Assembly (NCBI GenBank): GCA_963920525.1
Contig: OY986437.1
Coordinates: forward strand, 59,724,330-59,788,329
Length of the DNA stretch: 64,000 bases
From: Dichetophora obliterata
Taxonomy: Eukaryota > Arthropoda > Insecta > Diptera > Sciomyzidae
Direction of reading: 5' to 3'
The notes under the pieces were generated by a model. That model saw only the letters and a program-made list of their open reading frames with translations. It was not told the DNA's origin and ran no database searches. Positions 34,732 to 45,075 of the stretch are shown here, piece after piece. Within the stretch, counting starts at the first letter, position 1, and every line of letters starts with the position of its first letter. Made by a program: the position numbers and the translations under genes.

Positions 34732-36412
34732 CAGGGTGTATCGAAAAACTTAGATCGTATTCTAGGAGGTCTCAAAAGTTGCATGGGATTGTCAAGATAG
34801 CCCAAAAAAAAGTGTAGGAAATAAAAAGGATGTCTTTCTCTTCCACAAGGACAAAGTGGTTTTTTAAGAAAAAAATCTAAAAAATCTCAAAATGCTTACA
34901 TTTTGCATTCAAATGTACATATAGCTTTTGACTAGTGATATCTTGCCAAACACGATGCCATTCTCAATTTTTACCCACAGTATTCTGTGAGATGGATATT
35001 CTTATCTAAAGGTACACTCAAGATAGCCAAAACTTTTGATCGCTATATGATTGTCTTAATTTTAATAACATTGATTGTAGTGTTTACTTTTTCCTTAAAT
35101 TTGTCAAATTAATAAATTGCATATCTTTTGCATATGCATTTTCAATTTTTTGAGCAATTCAAAGAAGTGCTCATAAGTTTTATATCTCGGGCATCAGAAG
35201 TGGTACCGAAAATAATTTTTTCAATTTGTATTCTTTTAATATTTCTTAACTTAACACTGTCTAAAACTGTCTATTAAAACACCACACAGTAAAAGATATG
35301 AGCATAAATTTAATATTATTTTGTATACATATAAATCCAAACCGAAAATGTTTTAAAAGTTATACCATCAAATCTTATAAATTTTTCCAATAGAAACCAC
35401 TATATATTTAAATTTCCCGATTTCGGTGAATTTTTTCTTTCGAACCAGAATATATTTTGATTAACGCATGATATCTATAAAAAATTTTTAAATTATATAT
35501 GTTTTATTATTTTTATAATATTGAGTGGTATAAAATTTATAAATTATTTAGAATAAACAAAGTTTATACCACACAAATGTTATAAAAAAGATAAAATTTA
35601 ACCTCAAATTTTTTACTGTGCAGAAAAAGGGAAGATTTTTTTCCTATTATGATATTAAAAAAAAAAACTTCCTTTCATGTCAAGTCAATTGCTAAGTCAA
35701 TTGAGATCCATCGAATGGAAAGCTCAGAAGCTCAAAATTTTAAAATAAAATTTTTGTCAATGCGGAGATGAGGTGTTCAAACGAAATAAAAATTTCATAC
35801 TAGGAAGTAAAATTTTTTTAAAAAATCGAATTACGAAAAAAAAATTATTGTCTTAACCTGGTGTTTTAAATAGATATCTACTTTCAGACAATGTTTTGTT
35901 TTGAAATACTTGAAGAATCTAAATTGAGAAAATTATCTTCGGTACCACTTTTGATGGCCGATATATAAAACCTTTTATTAATTTTTTTTCAAAAATTTAA
36001 AAAATTGTGTTCACGTTTACATTTCTCAAAAATAAGAAAATGCATATGCGAAAAATATGCACATTATTAATTCGCCAAATTTAAGGAAAACGTTAACACT
36101 ATAAACAATAACACCAAAACTTTGACAATCAGATAACAATCCAAAGTTATGTGCTTTCTCAAGCGTACCTTTAGGTTCGAATATCCTTCTCACAGGACAC
36201 TGTGTGTAAAATTCGGGAGCGGCATCGTGGTTGACAAAACATTGTTAGTTAAAGTCAATATTTACTTTTGCTTTAAGACATATGTAGTTGTTCTTACAAA
36301 AATCAAAGCACTTTGAGATCGTTATTTTTTACAGTTTTCCTTAAAAAAGAACTTTGGCTTTACGGGAGAGGAAGACATACTTTTTTTCCAAACTGTATGC
36401 CGATACGCCCTA
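34732..36412. mobile_element. Foldback hAT element with CAGGGTGTATCG/TAGGGCGTATCG ends
   Basis: The exact 8-bp duplication ATATGCAG lies at 34724-34731 and 36413-36420. The arms (about 34732-35283 and 35858-36412) are imperfect inverted repeats; paired landmarks include GAAGTGGTACCGAA, TAAGGTACACTCAAG-like and GATGCCAT/GGCATCG blocks. No ORF. A second MITE occupies the loop side. A related end, TAGGGTGGATCGAAAAA, occurs at 62502. Confidence 0.85.
35285..35620. mobile_element. MITE with CACAGTAAAA ends inside the foldback
   Basis: CACAGTAAAAGATATGAGC at the left pairs with CACAGTAAAAAATTTGAGG (inverted) at the right, with similarity for about 35 bp. It lies where the left foldback arm stops matching the right arm. 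Target duplication not clear. Confidence 0.6.
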
Positions 36413-36420
36413 ATATGCAG

Positions 36421-38060
36421 TCATTCCACATTAATTGTAGTTGAAATGTTCAACTTCTTAAGTAAAAAAAGCAATTGCAAATAAAGGAAATCATCTTCAA
36501 TTTTTTGTAAAAAAATTTCATCCTGATAAGCTGAAAAAATTAACTTATATGTTAAAAATTTAAACATAAAAATAGAAAAACGAAAATTTTGAATACGTAT
36601 TAAATTAAAAGTTAATTCTACCTGTGTATTTGTTTTCAACTTTTTGGACAATTCAACTAAAATGTGGGAAAATTATAACCAGTAGGTTGTAAAAAACAAT
36701 ACATATTTTAATTTTAAGTCGAAAAAGTTTAAAAATTTAGCAAAAAGGGTATTTTTTTTCGGCCGAAGAAGTTTAAGCGAGAAGGTAAAAAAATTCAATG
36801 AAAAATATGACTTTCTTAACCATGGAAGTTAATAACTTTAACTTAAGGGTTAATTTTATTAAACGAAAAGTTTAGCAATTCAAAAATAAGTTTAGAAATA
36901 GTCTCAAGCGATCGGCTCTAAACAGAACTCCTGGCTCTAAAAATGACTCATAGCTCTAAGCTCATGAGCTCCATACAATTTTTTGATTTCTACAAATCAA
37001 ACCGAGCTCTTTTTTTATTGCTGAAGCTCGGACTCGTGAGTTTAATTGCAAAATTACAATGCAGCAATGGCAGTGATCAGCTGTTGTCTTAGGAACAATG
37101 TTGTCCAATGATAAAACTCACATAACAGCAGCGGCAGTAAGCAGTACTGCTGAGGTTAGCTATATTTCTAAATTTACTGCCACTGCCTAATTTTTACACT
37201 GCTCTCAATATAATGAATAAAAAAAAGCAGACTTGCAACATAAAAAAATAAAACAAACATTAACATTTGGAGCAAAAAAAAATATTTAAACGTCAAAATA
37301 CTGCTACCGCTCACTGCTGAGGTGTACTTGTGCTGCAGTGGTATATTAAAAAACTGCTCACTGCCACTGTCACTGTTTTTTATTTGAAATTCATTAATTT
37401 CTCATTTGTGAAATATTTTTAAAGTTTTTATCAACTTGAAAATTTTAGTTTTGAACTTCAGGTCTAACTTTTTACTGTGTGCGCACACATGCTTATTGCA
37501 CTCTTCTTTACACAACTCAATGCATTGATAATTTTCCGCCCGAATGTTGTTGCTTTTGTCATTATTGTTGCTGTAGTTATTGTTGTTGCTGCTTTTGCTG
37601 CTTTCATGATTACTGCATACTCTCATTGTATCGCTTGCTTTATATGCAAGGCTCCAGGATATGTGAATATTAGAGCATCCTGTGCCGGCAGCAAGTTTGC
37701 GTTATTACTGTCATTTTTATTTTTTAGTAGCATTCATGAATCTGTATGCATTTTAGTATATGTGTGTACACTGAGAAAAGAGTATCAGTATAATAATCAA
37801 AACTTGCTTATAGTAAAAAAACGGCAAACTTAATTATGGCGCAATAAATATTTGGTTATTGAAAACTAAATTATGACCAGAGACAGGTCCGTAGATAGGG
37901 GGAGTTTTAGGGGTTAAACTCCCCTTAGGGTCTAGAAATTATAAAAATCTTAGACATTAGCATTAAGGCAACTACAACGCAACAGCTAAAACGTTGCAAA
38001 CCACTTCAATTTTGAACTGAATTGAGACCTATGCTTTCAGATCATAGATAATATAAGGAC
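36421..38060. other. Non-coding interval with a microsatellite island
   Basis: No gene. 36900-37400 has scattered purine/pyrimidine tracts. 37440-37760 has GTTGTTGCT-type trinucleotide runs and resembles host single-copy DNA. GGGGGAGTTTTAGGGGTTAAACTCCCC at about 37897 may be a worn hAT end, given the hAT-like fragment just after it. Confidence 0.4.
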
Positions 38061-38129
38061 TTCGGCATAGATTGCGATTTTATGCTTGGGCAGGGTTACG
38101 ATGGTGCAGCTGTCATGAAGGAGCACTAG
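38061..38129 (+). pseudogene. Short fragment of a ZMYM1-like hAT transposase
   Basis: The frame reads FGIDCDFMLGQGYDGAAVMK and then stops. GQGYDGA is a signature block of the ZMYM1/DUF4371 group of hAT-derived proteins. Only about 22 residues are recognisable and no other domain is nearby, so it is a small fossil. Confidence 0.5.
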
Positions 38130-41100
38130 CGTATGTAGCGGAAAAAGAGCTACAGGATGCTGTTATTAAAGTTGAAGACATCGCAACCGAATTTCAAAAT
38201 ACCACAATATCGCCTCTCGCATTTCAACTTATAAAAACAATAAAAACTTTTGATTTTCAAATTGCTATTTAAATAAGTTATTAAATAAATTATTTTATAA
38301 ATTAGTACTGCATTTTTTAAAAACGAAAATTAGAAATATGTTTTAAAATTATTGAAATCATTTTAAATGATAAACATAGTTTTTTTAAATTTCATATGAT
38401 TTTTTTATTTTTATGTTGGAAATGCCAAACACAGGCACTTTGAGGATTTTTGAAAAAACATCAAGTTTCAACAGATATAACTTTTTGATGCGAGTTTTGT
38501 CTTATGTATTTTTTTTTTCATAAAATAGCTAAAGACTATGCTATAGCACCCCGTTATGTCGTTTTTTTTTCATTTTGCATTTGCGTATTTTTGGGGATTC
38601 TGGAATTTTAGTGTCTGTTCTAAAGAGCTTATTTCGTCATTGCATGAAGTTGAAGAAAACTGAAAAAAGTCAAGTTGTGTGGAGCATGGATAAAAAATGT
38701 TAATGGTTTCAAAGTAATAGAGATTTCAAATTTAAAAATATGTCCTCTTGTGCAGTCACTGAAGAAATAGACATTTTTGATAAGGTTTTTAAGCATGTTG
38801 ACTTTATATGATTTAAATACAAATTCTAAATGTTTGATAGTTTAAATCATACTTGATTTTAAATACAAATTCTAGTTGTTTGACAGTTTAAAATCGTTTA
38901 TCGAGCTTAAGGTCAAAGTTAGAAACAATTAATTGTTCTAACGAATTTTTCTAAAGAAACAACAACAACAACAAAGTTTTTTTTTTTTTTTTTTTTTCCA
39001 TATGAAAGGAAAAAAACCACTAGCAAATTGATTTTATTGTACAATTAAGCATTTTATAAAATGAACATAACAATAAGATATACATAAGAAGTTTTCACAG
39101 AGATAATTAATTCACTAATACGTAATTGCACTATGTCGGGCTCAATACGTTCACATACGTCGTCAGTTTCTCATTGTAGTAATGAGGATTCATGGAGGAC
39201 TTTCATTTGTTGAACAATCAGTTACGTACCTTAAAGAAAACTTGTAATTGAGTCCTTAAAAAAATTTGAAAAGACTGTTTGATTAAATTTTGTACAAAAA
39301 CTAAAAACTTGTATAGAAATAAATCCCTTTTGTTCAAAATATTTTCAAAAGGAATTTTTCAGAATGCATATTTAGGCCCTTTTAAATAGAAACATAAACT
39401 TTTATTATGAGTTTCTAAATTTTTTTGTTTTTTGTGCAAATGATAGGATTAAATATTTTAAGTGCTAAGCCATAATAAAAACAGCTTTTTTTCAAATATG
39501 TTAAAAAGGAACTTTTGAACAGACATTCTTCATTTGCAGTAAGTGTTGTTTCAGAAAATATTTCAAAAACATTTCATTGCAATTTCTCAAATATGGATTC
39601 TTCTAATTTTTTTTAATGAAACAAGAAATATAATAACACTTTCCGAAAAGTAAAATATCACAACTCTGGCACCTTTAATCCAATTGTTATGGTTGTTAAC
39701 TCATTTTTAAGAACAATTACATTAAAAAATTACATTACGAAATGCATACCTATTTTTTTAAAAAAATTTACTTCAAGAGATGTTTTGGAAACTTGCAAAA
39801 TGCTTCTCCATTTATTACACGCAGAGAAAAGACATAGTTGAGACATGATTACTGCAATAATAATTTGTTTACTAAAATTATTGTATTATTTCTGCAAACA
39901 CAAATTTTTGCCTTAATAAAGTCATTATTTTCCAATGGTGGTACCAAAAATAACATAGTTGAAATCATTGAAATCGTCAACATACTATGATTGCCTCAAC
40001 TATTAGTTGCAACAAAAATGCTGTAGTTTTGTCAATCATGATAAATGTGAATGTTATTATAGATACAAACATATTAGAATTTTGAATGTTTGTCTAAACT
40101 ATTCTTTGATTGTTGGCAAACGAAGCAGAACATAAACAAAAATCGAAAGAATTTATTGTGTCTGAACAGTTTTCAGGAAAAATGTTCACTTCATTCAGAC
40201 ACAATAAGTTTAATCGATTCCTGGCTATGTGCCGTTTCGTTTGTCAACTGTTCAATTATTGTATTTTGTTTTAAATCGCCTTTTCCTAAAAACAGCACGC
40301 AGAAAAGTGACATTTTCGACTTTAATTGCAGGAAACATATTTCTATTTACCGTAAATATATTTCGCAATTCTGACCATATTTTTTTTATCACGCATATTG
40401 TTCAATACAGTTCAAACCCCAGCTCGGACAGAAAATTTTATCAAAAAGATTTTTCAAATTAGATAAAAGCCTGTATAATTACCTTTCCAACAGTAGTCCA
40501 ACTTAACATTGGCTTCAAACGTGTTTGAGATATGAATTTTCATACAAATTGATTTTCGTCGTTTTTGCCCTGTAACACCGCCAAAAATCCCGCCACATTT
40601 TTTCCTCCAAATTCAGTTTGAAGTCAAATCGAAAATGGTCATTCCGTAATTTTTATTTTTCCGATACCTTCAAAATGGAATAGCTGATTGAGAAAAATTT
40701 TCATTGTCTTTCGAAAAAATTTCTTTTAAGAGATTAGCTGGAACAGAATATAAATTATTTCAAGATTGATATACTAGCATTTTTTTTCCAATTCGTAAAT
40801 TTCTTATCGCAAATTATTCCTTATGAATACCTATTTGTCAAAGTAATTTTACTAAAGTTACAATAAAGGTTAAAAAAAAAAAATTAAAAACGAAACATCC
40901 TTAAAAATTTTAACAAGAATAGTTAATTTTTAAGAAACTTAATTAGTTTCGAACATAATTAAAAACCAAAATTAAGCAACTTTGAAACATTACCTACCAA
41001 TATTAAAAAAACAACATGAATTTTCGAAGTCTACTTTCTTAAACAACCGAAGCTTTTTATGAAAACTATTTATGTTATTTTGTTGAGATTGCAAAATTGG

Positions 41101-41375
41101 AAAATTCAACTCAATCCAAATCAATCAAAAAAAAAAAAAAATGTGAAAAGTTCTTTAAAACCAGTTTTGCTTAACGTTTTTTTAAATAATATTAATTCAT
41201 AGGGAAGATTTTCATTCTCCTGTATTATTACTTAATGCTTATTTGAATTTATTATTAAAGCATAGTTATAAGTTTTTAATTTATTTAGCATTATTTTAAA
41301 TTTGATCTTTTTGAAGGTTTATCTATCATCCATTGACATACCGATCAATACTTTATTTGAGGTATTATTATCATT
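38130..41375. other. Non-coding interval
   Basis: No gene recognised. It contains a CAA run followed by a run of about 22 T (38960-38998). There are repeated CATAGTTGA words at 39830-40010, and a 15-bp hairpin with arms TATTGTGTCTGAACAG-like at about 40156-40207. None suggests a function by itself. Confidence 0.4.
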
Positions 41376-42057
41376 ATACAATGAATGCCACTATCCATTT
41401 TCAATGTAAAATCGATCGGTGATTCCGAAAATGTAATTTTTTTCCGTCACTCGGTTTTTGAGATATTGTCCACAGTTTTTGTACATAAAAAAAGTTGGTT
41501 CCACTTAATAGCATATATGTTCAGAACCATAATTCAACAAATAAAATATCAAATAAAAGTTAATAAAACTTTCAACAAATGCCTTTTATACATTTTATAC
41601 AATACCCAGATCGTTTTTTGATTAAACTGTTATGCAATGTTCACATTGAGAGCTAAATGCGCATTTACGAAATCCACATTTACGAACGGCCCTTTACTCG
41701 TTGTAGGAGTAACAGGGACAAATATATATTGTAAGTACTCTAAATGCGCATTTAGCTCTCAATGTGAACATAGCATATGTTTCGGCGAAATAAATTAAAT
41801 ATTTGAGACTTTTTGGTGCTTTTCAGAAAAAATTTCAAAAAAAAGATAAAACTCATTGAAAATTTTGTTAGAAATCAAAATATTTTGTTAGTTTTGATAT
41901 TTTTTGCTTAAAGTCAGAAAATTATGATATTAAAGTTAAAGTAATATCTCTACTTTAATATCATAATTTTAAAGCCAGAAAAAATAAGACATTGTTGAAG
42001 AAAATCTATTGAGAAAAGGAAATATTGTGTTTAATTGAACAAAAGCACCCAAATTGT
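41376..42057 (+). repeat. Left long inverted repeat
   Basis: Order of landmarks: ATACAATGAATG, CACTATCCATTTTCAATG, CCGTCACTCGGTTTTTGAGA, CCACTTAATAGCATATATG, and GAAGAAAATCTATTGAGAAA near the inner end. The right repeat has the same order inverted. A 143-bp MITE interrupts it. Confidence 0.75.
41633..41775. mobile_element. 143-bp palindromic MITE, TA target
   Basis: A terminal inverted repeat of 35 bp with one mismatch begins TGCAATGTTCACATTGAGAG. The sister repeats at 15131 and 44570 read straight through (CTGTTAGTTTC), giving the empty site and a TA duplication. Confidence 0.8.
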
Positions 42058-42306
42058 GTGATTGTCTATTTTTGCAGTTCGTCTTATTTTATTGTCACAT
42101 AAATAAATTACAAGTAAAGGTTGTTTTAATATTATGTTTTTTATTTTTATTTCTTTTTCTTTTCATCATTTACATTGTTTTTTGCATAGTTTACATTGTA
42201 TATATGTATTCTATTTTGTTTTTATTGTTCTTTTAATGATTTACATTGTTTTTTATATTGACTACATTGTATTCAGAATGATTACGATACTTGCTTTGTC
42301 GTTTAT

Positions 42307-43770
42307 TCAAATAGGGATCGGTTTCTTTAATGAAAACCAACAATAGTCGCCCATCATACCTTCGTCCCAAAATCCTTTGTACCGATTCTCAATTGAATTC
42401 ATCTGCTGGTGAAATCTCTCCCCATGCTCGTCACTCTCGTTGCCGAGATTCTTGGGGAAAAAATTCAAATGGCAGTGCAGAAAGTGAATATTTACATATT
42501 TACTCCCAGTTTTTTATAGTTACTGAGCAAATCGTTGACTATTTTCTCATACTATTAACTTTTTTGTTCCCGAGGAAGCTAAAAACAATCATTCTAAAAG
42601 AAGGCCATGCTGCTGCCTTAACTGATGACAATTATTCTGCGAACTGAAGTTCATTTAACACCTTTTTTATTTGAGGTTCCACGAAGACACCTTCTTTTGT
42701 CTTGACATCAGAAAGATTTGGGAAAATGATTTTCAAATATGTGAATTCTTCGCTTTCTTTGTATAACGCCTTCAAAGTAACTTTCATGCGACCAAGTTTA
42801 ATGTGCAGCGGTGGCAGAATTATGTTTTTCTTTTTGACAAGTAGAACGTTTTTGACATTGCTCTCTCCAACTATAGATTAAATTCTTTCTGGCCAATCCT
42901 TTTTGTTATAGTGGTGTCCCACCTGCAGAGAAAACAACGGTATTTTGTGCATCCACTCTGTAAACAACATGGCATGCCAACGACTTTGAGATCAGAACAT
43001 ATTTTCCAGTCGTGTTCTTCATATTTAATACATGTCAATAACTGCTCGTACGTTTTCTTTGTATTTACTGCATGTGCGATCGGAATCGATAGTTTTTGTT
43101 GCCTATATGCAATACAACAGCCTCCAAACTCAGTTTGCTGCTATCGATAAACAAGTGCCACTCTTTGGGATCGTACGGCTGACCGAAGGTATTAAATAAA
43201 CCAGGCATGTCTTCGAACTTCGCAATAGTAGACATTTTCTTTCTTAGTAAAGTGTCTGGATTCGATGTCTGTAGTATATGACCTATTTAACATCGAGTCC
43301 CAAAAAAATTAATTGTTACATACGAGAAGCATGCAATTCGAATTTTTCCTTTGACAGTTCCAAATTTCTTATCCAATCATTCAGTTGCGTTTGCGATAAA
43401 ACGTGTGTTTTGCTTTCAGTTGCAAATACACTTTCTCCAGTGGTTCCTCCCGATTCCACTGATATATCACTCGTTTATGTCTTCCAACGTCAGTCTCTTT
43501 GGCCAGACAAAAGTAGAAATCTTTAAGTTGACAAAACGGTCGTCTCCATATCATCGGAACATAAAATTTCATGTATCGTTTTTTGATCGAGCTCCATTCA
43601 CACAATATTATTTTGCACGATTGACACAAAATACTTGGCGTCCATGGTTCATAAATATTCTCAGCCGCAATGCTAAAATAATGAAGATATGATGTTTGCA
43701 GTAAATTCGTAAAATTGAGTTGAGTTTTTTCGGAAGTAAGTTTGCCGCACACGTAGCAGAAAATATTTGA
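42307..43770 (-). pseudogene. Decayed multicopy insect gene of unknown function (DYCW / FIDSSK family)
   Basis: Fragments in order on the minus strand: CYVCGKLTSEKTQ; PSILCQSCKIILCEW; FYVPMIWRRPF; DFYFCLAKETDVGRHKR; WIRNLELSKEKFELHASRM; DPKEWHLFIDSSKLSLEAV; VFVEPQIKKVLNE; FLHCHLNFFPKNLGNESDEH; GERFHQQMNSIENRYKGFW; DEGMMGDYCWFSLKKP; then a stop. I recognise this order from a very abundant, unnamed protein family in insect genomes. Paired cysteines near the start suggest a zinc-binding module. The frame shifts repeatedly, so it is a pseudogene. Its function is unknown to me; its position between long inverted repeats suggests it is transposon-borne. Confidence 0.72.
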
Positions 43771-43780
43771 ATCATTCTAA

Positions 43781-44196
43781 AGGCTGGATTACCCAAGCGA
43801 AAGGTAACGTAGCGCGACGTTGCCAATTGTCAAGCTAAAATCTGTTTAATGATAAATGTGTACAAGTCGTTACCGAAATCGTAACGTGGCGTGACGCAGC
43901 GTAGAAGTCTGTAGAAAATAGATTTCTACGCAACGTTACGATTTTTGACAGTTCGACAGCTGTGTTATAAGCGAAAAAATTTGTTTAACTAAACATTATT
44001 GTAAATTTTAATACTATATATTTAATAAAGAATGCAATCTTTTATTGACAAGGAGAAGTAAATAAGTCTACTAGAATAAATGAGTGCCCTGCACTACGTT
44101 GGATTACGATTTCGGTAATCGCTTATCCTCGAGGCAACGTCGCATTACGCTACATCCCGCTGCGCCACCTCACGTTACGCTTGGGTAATCAAGCCT
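43781..44196. mobile_element. Harbinger-type MITE with AACGT-rich ends
   Basis: The ends AGGCTTGATTACCCAAGCG (right, inverted) and AGGCTGGATTACCCAAGCG (left) are flanked by TAA at 43778-43780 and 44197-44199, a 3-bp target that fits PIF/Harbinger. Words such as AACGT, TTACG and GCGTAG fill both halves. No ORF. Confidence 0.78.
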
Positions 44197-44569
44197 TAAC
44201 ACTGGCAGTCTTTTACTCATTTAATTTTGTAGTTTATTTTAATTTTTATTATTTTCTTTCTTTTGTTACAAATTGTGAGCTACTTTTTTTGCCACGTTTT
44301 TTGCTTGAATGGTGGAATGTTTTTGCTTATATTTTTTTATGCAACTCATCAGCGTACAATAATACCACGTGGGTTCACGACTGACTGAGGTTCATGTAGG
44401 TTCATGTGTTCTCCTTCTTATAGCCATTAGTGTAAGAATCAGGCGTTTCGCTTTGAAGGTTTCAGCGGTCGCGCTCTCTGTCGTGAGCCTACCTGGTTTT
44501 ATTGTAGCATGTTTGTTTGTTTCTTTGTTATAATTTTAAAAGTCGAAATGCCTAAATAGACGATCACTC

Positions 44570-45075
44570 AATTTAGGTGCTTTCGTTCAATTAAACACAA
44601 TTTTTCCTTTTCGGAATAGATTTTCTTCAACAATATCTTATTTATTTTAAAAAAAGTACAGGCTTCAATCAAAATATATCAAAACTAACAACATTTTTTA
44701 GATTTCTAAACAAAATTTGCAATTAGTTTTTTTCTTTTGTAACTTTTCTGAAAAACACGAAAAATCCTCAAAAATTTTATTTATTTCACCGAAACTAACA
44801 GGTGAATCAAAAAATAATGCAGACATTGTTGATAGGAAATTTTATTAGCTTCAATTTGATATATTATTTGTTTTAATTTTGTTGATGGTTCTAAAGATAT
44901 ATGCTATTCTGTGAAACCAACTTTTATTTTGTAAAAAAAGTGCAGTGGACAATATCTCGAAAACGGAGTGGCAGAAAAAAAAAGAATGATATTTTCGGAA
45001 GCACCTACCAATTTTTCATTAGAAATGGATAGTGGAGTAGTAGAGAAGTAGATTCATTGTACATTCTTTCTGTAA
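44570..45075 (-). repeat. Right long inverted repeat
   Basis: Inverted partner of 41376-42057, lacking the 143-bp MITE. It ends near GAATGTACAATGAATC read on the minus strand, the same terminus as the copy at 15131. Confidence 0.75.

Larger units (their letters stand above)
41376..45075. mobile_element. Element with about 0.5-0.7-kb terminal inverted repeats enclosing a decayed gene
   Basis: 41376-42057 and 44570-45075 are inverted copies of one sequence. Between them lie a decayed minus-strand gene of an unclassified multicopy insect family and a Harbinger MITE. Long terminal inverted repeats around a single gene suggest a DNA transposon, but no recognised transposase is present and no target duplication could be read. 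Alternatively a dispersed repeat happened to land on both sides. A third copy of the repeat is at 15131-16870. Confidence 0.55.

Noticed and set aside
42330..42647. Plus-strand frame of 105 codons
   Set aside because: It is antisense to the recognisable DYCW-family fragments on the minus strand.
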